Shown: in pieces, positions 11,911-25,555 of the stretch
Layout: every line of letters starts with the position of its first letter
Position numbering within the stretch: position 1 is the first letter of the stretch
Source: Dichetophora obliterata
Lineage: Eukaryota; Arthropoda; Insecta; Diptera; Sciomyzidae
DNA length: 64,000 nucleotides
Assembly: GCA_963920525.1 (NCBI GenBank)
Contig: OY986438.1
Location: 81,579,177 to 81,643,176 of the forward strand
Direction: 5' to 3'
Position numbers and translations under genes: made by a program
Notes under the pieces: generated by a model
The model's input: only the letters and a program-made list of their open reading frames with translations
The model's database searches: none
What the model was told of the DNA's origin: nothing

Positions 11911-14583
11911 TTTTTTAATACAAGCTCATATATTCAATTTCATTATTATATTTCATACATATATTAAATAGCTTAAAAATTGCTGCTGTAATCGTAGTGA
12001 CAGACGGTTAAATGGATACGGCTAAATCGACGCAGAAGCTATTCTTAAAGCTGATCAAGAATATTTATATTTTTCTATACCTTCCATGCCTCCTTACGGG
12101 CGTTACAAACGGAGTGCTAAATTTAACATACCCCTTACTCAGTACGCGTGGGGGTACAAGAAAATATTTACAAATTTAATTGTGCAATCCTTCCATATTT
12201 CTATTCTTGCGATTTGTTTTACAACAACAACAAAAATATAGTTTTTTCGAAAAGTGAAAAATCAAAACTCTAGTGAAATTTTTGGTGTCAGTACGATATT
12301 TAATGTAAGGTTTTTTTTAAATTGTTTTGAATTTTTAATTGTTTGGCTTTACATTTTTTTAAATTACAATAAGCGTCACCATAGGTACCACGGTGCTACA
12401 GTGGAAATTTACTTTTCAAGTGACATATTCTTGTTTTAGATCTTGTCGAGTATAGCACGAAACCATATCTGAAATGGTTCAGACCAAAATTTCATTTTAC
12501 CGTTAAAAACCAATTTCTAAGTACTTGACGCATTACACAATCAATAACTTCAGCAATTTTTGAACCGATTTTCCATTTCAAAACGGTTTTCGAAAGATGG
12601 AAGAGAAAACTTTCAAAACATGTATATATCTCTTGTACTGGAATAAAAAATTTTCGAATAATAATTGACGGAACCTAAAATTTTTACTTTTTTATAAGCT
12701 TTTATTTAACTTGCTTCGTTCGTATGCATGTATATCAAACCACTTTTTGACAACTTGTTGGTATCCGATTAAGCCGAAATTTAGTATATATATCGTCACC
12801 TGCATGCCAAAACCATAAATGTGTTTTTTTTTTGGATGGTCTACCTCTCTCCAAAGGGATTTTAAAACACATTCACTGTTTTGGCATGCAGAAAAATTCC
12901 AATTCATAAAACTTTCATTCTTCAAGGAATCGAGTAATGTGTGAATGTGTAGGATCTATTATTTCCTGATACTTTTGCTTGCAGATATGTGGGTATTACG
13001 TCCGTTGATTTATGATTTAAATTTGGTTGGCCTACCTCATTTCCTGAACAATTTAGAACACATTCATTGTTTTGGCATGCAGAAAAATTCCCATTTTGTT
13101 TAAATGTTCGTGCCAGAAAAATAAATGTGGCACATTATTTTTTTGCCATGATAAAAAATAACACATTCATTGATTTAAACTGCAGTATTGCAGTAAATCT
13201 AATCCAGATTCCTATTTCATGCAATGTTTCTAATATAAAATTGCTTCAGAAACCGCAATAAGCCCAAAATTGGATTTTTTACACAGTTATGGTTTTGGTG
13301 ACAATGCAATATTGTTATAAATTTTTTTTGCCACACCCTATTATCCTATATATCCTCCACATATCAATAAAAATGCTATATCTCCATAGCTACTATGCCA
13401 TTTAAGCTGAAATTTTGGCAGTAAATTTCCTTCCAATAGAATATGGACAGAAGGACGAAATGTTACCACTTCTCCTTTTAACCTCTCACAAATCAATCAA
13501 AATGCTATATTTTCAAAACTACTTGCCCGATTGAGCTAAAATTTTGTCAGTACATAGCTTTGGAGGACGGCTTTGAAATTTAACCCTATGACGACGAATG
13601 GCTGAAAATAACCCATTTACATTTTTAAGTCCTGCGAGCACAATTCTCAAAATATTTTCATAAAGTTGGGCTTAAAGAATTAGAAATCAATGTGGCTTTT
13701 AACGTATATCACATTTTTTGAACTTGTTTTAATTTTAAGAGAAAGAAAAAACTAGGAAGTCAAAAAATAATTTTTTTCCGTAGGTCCCGATTTCTCAGAG
13801 ACTGCAGATAAACGTGCCACAAACGTTTTCCAAATACGAGCGAATATATTTTCTGATCCCAATTATGTCAAAACCTTTATGAATCAGCTACTCCAACAAA
13901 ATGAAAAATAAATTTTTTAGATTAGTTTTTCCGGATTTTTCTGGATTTTTTTAATATTTATAGTAAAAAAAAAATTTTAATTTTTAATATTTTTTATTTC
14001 GTTTTTGTATAGAGATATGCCATCGGTGATGACAATTCCATAAAGAACATTTTACATTTACAGCGGTTTGTTTGTCGTCCTCAAAAGGTTAAGACTAAAG
14101 AGTTAAAAATATATAAGTAAAAAAATTTTCAAAAATAAGCTATTTCAAAGAAAACGTGAACTTAAAAGAAAAAAATTAATTTCTAGATTCCGGAGAACCC
14201 CTCTCTTGGTTACTCATCATCAATATATGCGAGTACATAAGTTCTAGGGGCGTATATAAGGAATTACGCCACTTTGACAGTTTTATTTAGTTTATTTGTA
14301 TAATTTCTCCAAAATTTTTAAATACGAATGTTTCTTTCACTTTTTCTATATTCGTAAATAGGCTTTTAAACACTTCAAGAATATTACTTTTACATTAAAC
14401 TATTCCTTAAATTAATAAAGCAATATTTTAGAGTTTTCCCATGGGTTGTTTCATAGCTAAAAGTTTTTCCGACTCTGCTCGATATAAGGGTAGTTTCCAG
14501 AAGAAATAATTACTGCAAAATTGGTACTAGACAAGAAGTTTTTTTTAATTTGAACTGATAATGAGCAATATTTTCAGTTACAT
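11911..14583. other. No gene; short dispersed motifs
   Basis: AT-rich. ACACATTCACTGTTTTGGCA (about 12869) and ACACATTCATTGTTTTGGCA (about 13059), each followed by TGCAGAAAAATTCC, are near-identical, and an inverted version (TGCATGCCAAAACC) lies near 12803. Around 13370-13560 two diverged units contain AAAATGCTATAT followed by AGCTGAAATTTTG or AGCTAAAATTTTG. Decayed repeats are the likeliest source. Confidence 0.45.
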
Positions 14584-15410
14584 ACACGGTTAAAAATTTT
14601 GGACTACTTTTTAATCTTTAAAACTTTTGTTTTAAGGAACTTTTAATCCAAAATATACTACTTTTAATCCTAACATTAGTTTAAATTAGCTGGGTCTCAA
14701 GCCTACGTTGCTGAAAAGAACTTACTTGCATTCGTAATGATGCAAAATAAGCGAAACTATTATTACGTTTCCATGGCTAGTTGAGTCGAGGTTGACTAGA
14801 GGTTAGCTCCCCATGGAAACACGAGTTGAGTTGAATTTCGGAAAATCCACGAAACTCGACGAAACTTGTTAGATTTAACTGAGTAAGATTGGCTGCGTTC
14901 AGAAAATGAAACAGTTGCTCTTTAGTTTTTTTTTATTTTATTTCTGCCACTGCGCTGACCTTAAATGTAATAAACCGTTCAGTAGGCACACAAAGTAGCA
15001 GAAACTGATACTGATCAAAGACTCAACATGTTTAGTAAATTTTGCAACTTCTGAACACACACAATTGTACTAAGAAAAGCCATTTTATCGAGCTAGAAAA
15101 GCCATTTTATCAGCTTGACGAAAACCCAACTCAGGCTCAACTAGCCATGAAAACGTTTGACGAGTGGATATGGTGTTGGATCAGCACAACAGAGGACGTG
15201 TGTTCAAATCATGAACTGGTCAGAAAATGTTTTTATTTTAAGGTAATATTTATATTGCCTTTTTTAAACTTTTTGCGGATTGAAAACTAATCTTTTATGG
15301 ATTGAAAAATTATTAAACTTTTCCTTGGATTAAAAAGTAATCTTTTTTTGGTGTTGTCCTATATGTAATCCAAAAAAGTTTAAAATTTAGTTCAAGATTT
15401 TTAACCGTGT
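14584..15410. mobile_element. MITE family K, copy 1, with MITE G inside
   Basis: The inverted termini are ACACGGTTAAAAATTTTGG and, at the right end, AAGATTTTTAACCGTGT. The shared interior TTACTTGCATTCGTAATGA and GTGTTGTCCTATATG also occurs at 58247-58742. GACGAGTGGATA and GTGTTCAAATC inside resemble A and B boxes of a tRNA promoter and are kept in both copies. The stretch 14761-15158 is a separate inserted MITE (family G). The 82-codon frame at 15042 spans the MITE boundary and is not a gene. Confidence 0.7.
14761..15158. mobile_element. MITE family G, copy 1
   Basis: The left end TATTACGTTTCCATGGC and right end GCCATGAAAACGTTT are inverted. The interior GCACACAAAGTAGC, ACTGATCAAAGACT and AACCCAACT matches copy 2 at 47171-47649. 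It interrupts the K element. Confidence 0.65.
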
Positions 15411-15985
15411 AACTATATATGTTATTTAAAATAGAACTCTTAGCAACTCCCAGAAATACCAATTGGACCTTTTTATTTGCGAAAACATCGTCAGTTTCAC
15501 GTTGAATCAGTCAGCAGTATTAGTTAACATTCTGATTTGGATTTTTTCTTGAAAGCACTATTCAATTGATAGAATTTCTTGATGGCATTTTTCTCCCCGT
15601 TTATCGCTCAATTTACTAAGATTCTCTAAGAAAAAGTTCAAATGAGAATGCAGAAAATTAATTTTAATTTACTTTATGCATCCCATTTCTCCATTTGCAT
15701 TCAGAAATTCATTTACAACATCTACGTAATCGGCCCTTCTTTTGTTACCCAAAAAATCTTCACATAAAGATATACAATTTCTACACGCAGAAAAATTACA
15801 TTTTCGACTTTGATTGTAGTAAACATATTTCTATTTACAGTAAATATATTTCGCAATTCTGACCATATTTTTTTTATGATACATATTGCTATTTTTGTGA
15901 CAGTCATTTTAATGTTTGTTAACTATTCCAGAAGTGGAACTCCCAAAAATTTAACGATAATAATCGTTGTCGTTATCGGTCATTG
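15411..15985. other. No gene seen
   Basis: AT-rich flank of element A. The short frames have no known relatives. The last four bases before the element (15986-15989, TGCG) are its target duplication. Confidence 0.5.
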
Positions 15986-15989
15986 TGCG

Positions 15990-16377
15990 AATTAAGTTTT
16001 TACTCGCGGCAAGCAGGTTTTTAAAAAAAGCCAAAGGCAAACTTATATTTTTTTGTACAGCGAACTGTCGCTGTTATTGAACAGAATCAAACTGTCTTTT
16101 ATTTATTGATTTTAATATAAAGAAACTTAAATCTAGGTTTACAAATTTGCTTAATAAACTATTTTTATTATTGAAGTCAACCAGTCTGCTTCGTTGTGGA
16201 TTTCTTGGAATTTAAGTGCATTTGTAATTTTCATTTATTTTGTGTGCTACATTTTATCGAATTAGCAGGAAGTTGATTTTGAATTACACTTTATCGTTCT
16301 GGATTGTTTTTATAAAATCATCAAATTTATCGAGTGCATTGTCCCATGCTTTTGTGTATGTATTAGTATATGTAACT
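15990..16377 (-). repeat. 3' LTR of element A
   Basis: 388 bp, starting AGTTACATATAC and ending CTTAATT in the element's sense. It is preceded in that sense by the purine tract at 16378-16389 (AAAGGGGGGAGT). The env frame ends inside it at 16284. It has a five-base insertion relative to the 5' LTR near 16361. Confidence 0.9.
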
Positions 16378-17792
16378 ACTCCCCCCTTTAGAAAAGAATT
16401 CTCCTGAATTCGTTTAGTTAATTTAATTTGTGTATTTTTATGTTTTAAAAGTATGAAAGCTACTAAAACAAAAATTATAAATATTGTCAACCCGTTAACC
16501 CCATACGAAATTTTGCTGTGTAATTTAAGTGCTCTAATATTTTTCACATTGCTCTGGTTGTCTTCAATTATTTCATCAAACGATAGTCTTCTTGTAAAAT
16601 TTTTAACATTAGTTTCATACATATTTAGTATTTTTTCTTCCATATTTTCAAGATGATTAGAAAAGTAGAAGTAATTTATTTTTATAGTACAATTATTAAA
16701 ATTCAGTATAATATTTCCATTTAGGTTTATTTGACTTCCATTACATGTTTGATTAATTAAAAGATTATTGGCATTTTTAACAACAATTGTGTCTATGTCT
16801 ATTTCTAATATTTCTGTAAAATTATTTCTTATATAAATACAATTAGATTTCAAAATACAATGATTGCTGAATTTTAGATCTTTTAGATGTTTGTCTTTTA
16901 CATATGAATACGTTTTATTTTCATACTCAAATACTTCTTCGAGTTTATAATCTATTTCATTTTTATCGTTATTTGGAATTGGGATTATTGTTCGTATATT
17001 AACATTGATAAGATTCTTAGGAATTTTTATACCAATTATTAAAAGTGTTTTATTCATGAATGCTGTACCTAATTGTAATTGTTTGAGTTTACTAAAATCT
17101 ATTTTGTATTTATTTATTTCTTTATTGGTTAAAATATTCGGATGGATTATGCCATATTTGGCAGATACTACATTGTCTTGTATGTGATCTAATTTATTTT
17201 TTAATAATTGAATTTTATTTAATTGTTCCAAATAAGTGGTATATGTTTGCTCTTCATTTACAAATTTACTTATTGCATTTACTTCATATTGAATAATTTC
17301 TCTATCTCTTTTAACAATATCTTTTAAATATCCAATTGTGACATTAAAATAATCATTGATTTGAACTTGTTGATTTACATTTTCTAGAATTTCATTTGTT
17401 TTCATTAAATGTTTCTGTATTAGTTGTCTGTCCTCGTCGTCCATGGTACCAAATAACCATTTTGTCATAGTACCAACAGCGTTCACTAAACCTCGTTTCT
17501 GTCTTATTTCGCTTGGCATTAGAGTTAACAGTTTGCTTCTGGCTTCTAACAGTTCTAATTGTAGCAATTCTTAATTTTTTATATTCATCAAATTAACAGT
17601 GTCCGACATTTCATTAAAAATATTTTCTAATTCTTTCAAATCAATTACGTGCAGAACTATGTCGGTGTCTTTTACTATTTCTTGTGTTCGTACTTTTAAA
17701 TCAATGAATCCTGATTGGTCGGTTAGTTCTCTTATAGTCAGTTCTCCTTTAGTCTTCGGTATCCATGTCATTACTAGAAAAAGTATCCTCAT
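16284..17792 (-). pseudogene. env of element A, interrupted by one stop
   Basis: An errantivirus envelope glycoprotein frame; in the family this protein mediates membrane fusion. It begins with ATG at 17792 (MRILFLVMT, a short signal-like hydrophobic start) and overlaps the end of pol by 44 bases, which fits expression from a spliced message. An in-frame TAA at 17571-17573 splits it. The downstream part (427 codons) has RQKR then GLVNAVGTMTKWLFGTMD, the cleavage site and fusion-peptide region typical of gypsy-group Env. Long coiled-coil-prone helices, several N-glycosylation sequons and a membrane anchor (GLTIFIIFVLVAFILL) near residues 355-375 with a cytoplasmic tail of about 50 residues follow. 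The C-terminus runs into the 3' LTR. Apart from the stop the frame is open throughout. Confidence 0.85.
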
Positions 17793-20700
17793 TACCTGTA
17801 AATTTAAGTTGTTTTTTAATGTTAAATGGGTGAACTCTTTCTAATTTTTCTTTTCTATATTTAGGTTGCTCCTTATGCCTAACAGCTTTATAATTTTTTA
17901 TAAACCCTTCTTTTCTTATTTCAGTGTAATCTTCTCTATTTTTATTAAGTTTAGTAATTATTTTCTCTTTCATGTGTTCCAAATTATTTTTTACAATATC
18001 CAGGTCAACTTTATTTCTGTGTACTTCGTCAGGAGTGAACTTTATTGTTGAATGAAACCTATCGTTATAATTTCTTATAGCTTTTTGTATTAACTGCTTA
18101 ACCGATATATCCTTGTTTAATTTATGTAACATTCTAAATTTCTCTGCGATCGTATTGTGAAATCGTTCAATGTCTCCATTGCCTGTGTGGCTGTTTGGTT
18201 TAGTTAGATGTAGCTCGATATTTTCACTATTCAGAAACTCTCTAATCCTTGCAGCAGTAAACTCATTATCCGCTATAATCTTTCTTGGTTTCCCCATTTT
18301 TGTGATATAATCTTCAATTTGTTCTAGAATTGTGATATGATTCCTGTCATTTAGAGGATACGCTACCCCGTATTTTGAAAACTTATCTATGATCGTTAGA
18401 AAGTGAAATCTTTTTATAACAAAGGTATCCATATGAATAATATCGTTACATTTTGTGGGTATATGAATATTTAAGTTTGATTGGTTTCCTATCGTATTTG
18501 ATTTCCTGACATAACTCACATTGATTAATCACTAATAGTATTATTTCCATTAGCTTTGGATAGTATATTTTATTTTTTAATTGGTTGTATGTTTCCTGGA
18601 TTCCTAAGTGTAAGCTTTCCCTGACATGATATAAAGAAATTTGTTGAACTGCCTCCACTTCGGTTTCTATGTCCTGTGCTCTGATTGTGCATTTAAGAAA
18701 TTGTATTTGATTATCGTTTGAATACATTGCAATTAGTTTTTCTTGCACTAAATTATATTTGTGGTCAGATAGCTCGGAATATATTCCTATTTTGCCCTTC
18801 TTTATATATCTTCTAAATATTTCACCCATATTGTAAAAATCATTTTCCGCTATAAATATAATCCTTTTACCATGCAATATTTTTAATTCTTCCACTTTAT
18901 TATTCGTCAAAATAAGTTGTGTTTTATTTTTATTCACTATCTCGTCTTTTATGTAAAAATGGTCTGTTGACCTAAATTTTCGTCTGTTGAGTGTATTGTT
19001 GCCATACTCACATCATCATCTATGTTTTCAATTATATTGAGATCAGATTCATTGTTTTCGTAATTTTGTAGAAATTGTGTTTCGCAATGATTTTCACCCT
19101 CCCCCTCTTTTTTTATAACGTCCTCGTTATTTCGAATCCTACTTAAAAAATCCGCTACTCTATTTTCTTTCCTTTTTATATATTCGATTGTAAACTGGTA
19201 TTCTCCTAGTTTAAGCAACCATCGTTGATGCCTTGGTGAAATATCTTTCCCTCTATATTTTTAATGCAAAAATTTTATAGGCTGATGATCTGTTACGATT
19301 TTGAATTTTCTGCCGTACAAATATGGCCTGAAGTAATTCACGCTCCACATAATGGCCAAAAATTCTTTGTCGGTTGCTGAATAATTCTGTTCATGATTGT
19401 TAAGGGTTCTTGATGCGAAACATATGGGATGTTCCTCCTGTGATATAAATGCGCCAATTGCGTAGTTTGATGCATCTGTAGTTAGTGTAAATTCTTTTTC
19501 AAAGTTGGGGTATCTTAAAATTGGATGTGAGCTGATTAGTTGTTTTAGTTTTTCAAATGCTTCTACGTACGTGGGATCTTTCGTATTTATTTTTACGTTT
19601 TTTTTTTAAATATTTTGTAATCGGCTGGGCTACTTTTGAATAATTTTTTATAAATTTCCTATAATACCCGGTAATGCCTAAAAAACTCTTAATTTGTTTT
19701 TCTGTCCGCGGTAAGTCTAATTTTTCTATTACTTTTATTTTGTACGGGTTTGGCTTGATGCCATTTTTCGTTAGTATGTGCCCTAAGAACTCAGTCTCTT
19801 TTTTTAAGAAAATTGCACTTGTCAATTTGGATTTTAAGATTTTTCTCATCTAAGACTCGAAAAATATCTCTAATTGCCTTCATATGTTCTTGTAACGTTG
19901 TACTAAAAATAAGTATATCATCTAAGTACACTACACATGTTTTATTTATAAAATCTCGCAATATTTCGTTCATGAGACGTTGAAAAGTTGCGGGTGCATT
20001 TTTCAACCCGAACGGCATTCTTATGAACTCATAGAGACCATGCGGTGTAACGAACGCCGTTTTGTTTCTATCTTCTTCTTTGATCAAAATTTGGTGGTAC
20101 CCTTTTGCGAGGTCTATTGTTGTAAAATATTGTGCACGTCCTAGTTTGTCTAAGATCGATTCGATGTTTGGCAGCGGATATTTATCATCAATAGTTACTT
20201 CGTTTAATTTCCTATAGTCTATCACTATTCTATATTTTTTCTTTCCAGAATTATCCATTTTTTTTGGAATGACTATTAATGGGCTAGAATGGCGTGAATT
20301 ACTTTTTTTTATTATCCCCTGCTCTTCCATTTCTTTTATTTGCCTACGCTTTTCCTCTTCATGTTGTGGTGGATACCTGTATAATTTTGAATTTATTTGT
20401 TCATTTGTAGTGGTTCTAATTTCGTGCTGTATTTCCGTTGTACTTGTTAATTTTTCGCCCTCTCTGAATAGTAATTTTTTAAATGATTTTAATATTTTTG
20501 TAAGTTCACTGTATTCTTCTGTATTTAAATGGCTTAGCTGGATGCCTTCTATTTTATCGTCTGTTGTTTCTAGCATATAAACTTCCTTGAAATTGAATGG
20601 GTTGTTTAGAAACATCGTTTTGTTTTGATTTAATGTAATATTTCCGTCAATGAGATTTATCATGGTATTTAAATGGTTCAATAAGTCGACCCCTATTATA

Positions 20701-20992
20701 AAATTGTATTTTCTACCTCTTAATGATGTTGCTTTCCATCTTATACGTGCATTGCTAGGCAGATTAAATTCTATTGAAGCTTTTGTATGCACTTCGTTAT
20801 TAATTTTTTCTCTGCTAGTTACTGTACTAATTATAATTTCATTTTTAATTGTATTTTGCGGAATTCGTTCAATTCCGAATCAATTAGACTTATATTCGCC
20901 CCTGTATCTATTAAAGCATTATATTTTTTATTTTCTATAGGTATTTCTATTCTTGGTAATCCTTCCGAGGCTTCCTTATAAAAAAAATTGAG
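17749..20992 (-). pseudogene. pol of element A: protease, RT, RNase H, integrase; multiply frameshifted
   Basis: In order: aspartic protease with DTGA (20898-20909); reverse transcriptase with YRIVIDYRKLN, TTIDLAKGYHQI and the catalytic VVYLDDILIFS; RNase H with TTDASNYAIG and TDHQPIKF; an H-H-C-C integrase finger (YHVRESLHLG, CELCQ); and the integrase core with its first Asp in IHMDTF, the second in IIADNEF and the Glu in GDIERFHN. Breaks: a frameshift near 20870 in protease, one at about 19800-19850 after the RT palm, one in an A run near 19605, a TAA at 19261-19263 in RNase H, and frameshifts near 18960 and 18475. All motifs survive and only the frame is broken. Most breaks are single-base indels in or near homopolymers. 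Confidence 0.85.
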
Positions 20993-21021
20993 TTATTTAC
21001 TTCAATGTAGTTTTCAGATTC

Positions 21022-22169
21022 TCAATCACTTTGCCTAGATGACAGCAAGCGATCTTGGCTGCTATTATATCTAGGGTGTCCTGTGATTTGAGATCTGTCT
21101 TGATATGTTTCCACATTGTCTACTTCCATTGGTTCTCCTCGATCTTGCCTTACTTGGCTAGAATTATTGCCTCTATAAAATTGTTGATTTTGTCTATTTT
21201 GACCTACATTGTTATATCTATAATCCCTATTAAAAGTAAAATTTTGGTGATTCTGTCTCATTTGACCTGAATAATTTCCTCTGTTTCCTTTAAATTTTGT
21301 AAAATTTTGCTGATTTTGTCTGATTTGTCCTGAATTATTTTCCCTGTTAAACTCATTTTGTCTGTTTCCATAAAATCCTCTATTTTGCTTAAATTGCTCA
21401 TTTTGCCTATTTTCGACAAATCCTCTATTTTGTTTATATTGTTCATTTTGGCTATTTTCGTAAACCCTCTATTTTGTTTGAACTGGCCGTCCATTTTTCT
21501 AAATCTTTTAAATTCCGGTCGAATGCAAGTGTCTTCATAGCGTCTTTTTGTCATTATTTGTATAATTGTCTCTAAGTCATTTTCGTCATAAATTTTGTCG
21601 AGTAGCGTCCCTTGCGACATTTCTTTTACAGTATTCGTAAGTATACTATTAACATTACTTAAATCTATTCCTACATCTCCTTTATAATATATATTAATTT
21701 CATCTGCCTTATATTTAATATTCTGAATTTCTACTGCTAGTTCACTTACAGTATTAGCTTTGATGTTGCAGATTCTTCTATATACTTCATGTGGTTCGAC
21801 ATCTGGCTTGTATCTCAATTTTAGTGCCTTCTTTATTTGAGTCCAATCTTCGGGATTTGGAATATTTATAATGACGTTTTTGGCTTCCCCTTGTATAATT
21901 CTGTAATAAATTGCTCTGGTAGCTTCTTGTCTGGTTTCTACGTCTTGGGCTGTAGAGAGGAGGTATTCTACGCTGCTCATGAAAGAATTTATAGTTACTT
22001 CGCCTCTTCCAGTAAAAGTCGGTAAGTAGTTGATATTCTTCATTATCCTTTCCATATTGCTGCCGTAGGTTGACTGCCTTTGTTGCAATTCTACGTAGGC
22101 AAGTCTTAATTGCTCTAACTGTTGCTCTCTTTTTGTTAGTTCTTCTATGAGTTGAACCGGTGGTATGCG
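21022..22169 (-). pseudogene. gag of element A, main part
   Basis: A gypsy-group structural protein frame. It starts immediately at the LINE junction, in frame with the nine codons left beyond the LINE at 26158-26184. A Gln/Glu-rich coiled coil is followed by a capsid-like helical region (YLPTFTGRGEVTINSFMSSV). The tail has N/Q/R-rich repeats and ends with the EPMEVD motif, also present in element B Gag. The tail is in another frame from about 21465 on: one unit of a roughly 45-bp internal repeat (21350-21500) has lost a single base relative to its neighbours. No zinc knuckle was seen. Confidence 0.8.
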
Positions 22170-22170
22170 T

Positions 22171-22176
22171 TTATTA

Positions 22177-22213
<37 letters not shown>
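22171..22213. repeat. (TTA)n tail of the LINE
   Basis: About a dozen ATT/TTA units at the 3' end of the minus-strand LINE, reading (TAA)n in its sense. They lie directly between LINE sequence and the resumption of element A gag. Confidence 0.85.
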
Positions 22214-22215
<2 letters not shown>

Positions 22216-22470
22216 GAATATTAGTACAGTAAGAACTGGGTTCTTTTGAAGTACAACAAAAATACATTCAATATGTTTTTATAATAACAACTTAACTTAT
22301 AGATTAACATGAAATAACTTAACTAGAGTAACATTATTTGTTTAATTTGAATTTTTATATAAGCAATTAAGAGCAAAATAAAATATTAAATCAAAATTTA
22401 TGAATTATGAATTAAGAGGTTTCAAGAGATGAAAAAATAAATAAAGAAAATAAAGAGAGAATATAAAAAT

Positions 22471-25294
22471 TTAATTAGAGGAAACAAAAGTGAAGATAGA
22501 TTGCCTAAAGGTACCTTTTCCAGTGATTTCTCTCAGTTCACGAGGCAGAGCATTCCACAGTCTGATGGCGTTGATGAAAAATAAACGAGAAGCGTTTAAT
22601 GAAGCATGTCCGGGGACTATGAGCACATTACTTCTTCTAGAAAAACTAAATTGGAGCTTATCATACAAGTAGGAGGGTTTTTTCTCATTGATGAGCTTAT
22701 GCAAATAAATACAGTTTCGAGCATCCAGATATGAAAATAAGTTGCACCCAAGTATGGCATTCCTAAAGCTAGACAGATGGTCAAACTTACGCAAGCCATA
22801 TACATATCGTGTAGCATAATTATAAGCAACCTGCAACTTCAACTGGGAGGATGAGTCGAGCCTACTATATACCAACTCTGCATAAGTTATCATAGGTAAG
22901 ACCAACTGAATCACCAACTTCCGTCTTATATTGACAGGAGTCGCATAAGCAGACATTCTTAAATTACGCAGGACATAATAAACTTTTTGGACTACACTAT
23001 TTACATGATCTGTACAAGACAAAGAAGAATTAATATAAAAACCCAGATTTACAACTTTAGACACTACTTTAAGCTTATTTGACCCAATGAATAAGTCAGG
23101 GACATCAACAACACAAGTTTTATTTTTACATATAGGTAGAACATACGATTTGGCAGCATTTAATTGAAGGCAATTGCGTATGGCCCACTCAGAGATGTTA
23201 TTGAGATCTTCATTCATTCTGCAACTGAGGTCATCAAGCAGCCCAATCCGTTGAGAGAAATTAAGTTGAACATCGTCAGCATATGCATGAATAGAAGCAT
23301 GTTTGCATACAGAAAAAATATCATTTATAAATAACGAGAAAAGTAGAGGACCAAGTATGGAACCTTGTGGAACACCACTTAATACCCTATTATACTGAGA
23401 AAACCTTTGGCCAACTTTCACTTTTTGGAACCTATTACACAAATAACTGGACAAGAGATTGACAGCACTATCACAGAAACCAAAGAGACATTTGAGTTTT
23501 TGACACAAAAATGCATGATTGACTTTATCAAAAGCTTTGGAGAAATCGAGTAGACAAAGCAAAGTCATATTGCCTGCATCATATTCGGGTCTTATATCAT
23601 CTATCACCTTAACCACAGCAGAAGAACACCCGTGCCCAGCACGAAAACCAGATTGAAATGGGGATAACAGATTTTTTTCAAGTAAATATACATTAATTTG
23701 TTGAGCAATAAGCTTTTCGCATACCTTTGACAACGGCGATAGTATACTTATTGGTCTAAAATCATTTGGTCCAGCTGGATTATGCTTTTTCGCTACCGGC
23801 AGCACAATTCCAATTTTCCACAAATCTGGAAAAGATGACGTTACAAAACAATGATTTATAACATGTGTTAGCGGGCGTATAATGTGAGGAAGTATTAGTT
23901 TGATGAACTTAATTGGAATTCCATCTTCACCTATGGCATTTGACTTTATCTGCGATATACAGTTTCCAACATCAAGTTCAGTTACCGGATCAAAATTAAA
24001 AGATTGTGGCACTGTGGAAATAATAGACGGGAGCAGGCTGTTATTATTAGGAACAGTATCAACAAAAATATTATTTAGAGAGTCAGGGTCTAAAGTGCAT
24101 TCCGCTGTGATCTTACTGCACACCCCAAGTTTTTTTATATTATTCCACAAAATTTTAGTTGGAAGAGAGATGTCAAGTTTAGCAGAAAAGTAGCGAGTTT
24201 TAGCCTGTCTTGTTATTAGAACAGCTTCATTACGCGCAAGTCTATAGATTTCCCAGCTATCTGATGAGGGTCTTTTCCTCCATAATTTGTGGTATTTATT
24301 TCTTTTTTTTATAGCATAAGAACATGCTGAGAAAACCACGGACAAGAGACATTTTTTACACTAATTGTACGTAAAGGGACATGTTTATCAAAAAGATATT
24401 TTATAGGCTCTAAAATGGAACATAGTTTGTCATTGACAGTACTTTGATTCCAACAATCATTGAAAGAGATGAGAGACATATCATGAATAAGGGACGGATA
24501 GTTAATTTTCTTAAAATCACGGAACGAATAAGAATTTGAAACAGCATTACGAGATAGATTCAAACTTAAAGAACAGAAAATAAATCATGGTCAGAGATGA
24601 AAAAAATTTGATCAAATAACAAAATCGTTGAAACATCCGATACAATGAAATAGTCAAGAAGACTAGGAGTAGTGTTGTTGGAAAATCTTGTAGGTTGAGT
24701 TTCGTTTACTACAGAAAGCCCAAGAGTCAATATATTTTCATAGATTAATTGTTTAGAAACGTCATTAGATAAGATATTGACATTAAGGTCGCCACACAGT
24801 AACATAAAATCATAATTCAGGATACAGTTAAACATAACAGAAAATAAAGGGTCAACAGGATGACATTTACTTGGATTATATACACATGACAAAAGTATTT
24901 TAGTATTGTTGTCCGAGATACATAAATTAAGAAATTCAATTCCAGGTCCGTTCGATTTACCTACAACTTCAACGCTCAGATTTGTTCTACAATAAGCTGC
25001 AACTCCTCCACCCTTTTTTCCATATCGATCATTTCGAAATAACTTATAATTATTTATGTCACAGGTTGCTTCACAAATATCACTGCACAGCCACGTTTCT
25101 GATATACATATAATATCAACTGCAGAGTCTTCGAAAATATATCTTATGTAGTCTAATTTAGCAGTATTTAAGCTACGTGCATTAAAATGCACTACATTAA
25201 GTCCACCATACTGCTTACACAATACCTGAATTAAGGTCTTGTGATTTTCACCATCACCACCAAAAGACGAACGACTAGAGCCAGACATGGACAA
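22471..25294 (-). pseudogene. LINE ORF2: endonuclease and reverse transcriptase, two frameshifts
   Basis: ORF2 nicks target DNA and copies the element RNA. The likely ATG is at 25288. The endonuclease part shows VHFNARSLN, ISETWL, GGGVAAYCR, LLCGDLN and FISDHDLF, the usual catalytic landmarks of AP-type enzymes. The RT shows FRPISILSPLSKV, SGFRAGHGCSSAV, LLDFSKAFDKVNH, SGVPQGSILGPLLFSLF and HAYADDVQLNF (catalytic YADD). The C-terminus has HKLINEKKPSYLYDKL and LWNALPRELR. The frame changes near 24566 and again near 24320-24340, so three pieces (25294-24566, 24563-24309, 24345-22471) carry one protein. All catalytic motifs are kept. Confidence 0.85.
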
Positions 25295-25555
25295 AATTTA
25301 TAGAAAAACTACCTTTAGGCAAATAGAAAAAGAAACAGAATAAAAAGAAGAAAGCTAAAGCTAGAAGAAGATAACATAGAAAATATATGATTTCAAAAAT
25401 AATATATATAAATAAGAGAAGTTTAATTGACAATCGCAGTAACAGGAGAGCTATCGCCATTAATTGCATTGTGCAGTTTCTCCATAGTGCTGATGCGAAT
25501 ACCATTCGCATTTTTCTCCATCCGGATGAATACAGAGCCACGAAAAGTAAATGCA

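Noticed and set aside
20269..20981. Hydrophobic plus-strand frames of up to 103 codons
   Set aside because: Antisense of the element A protease and RT; hydrophobicity comes from complementing Asn/Lys-rich codons.
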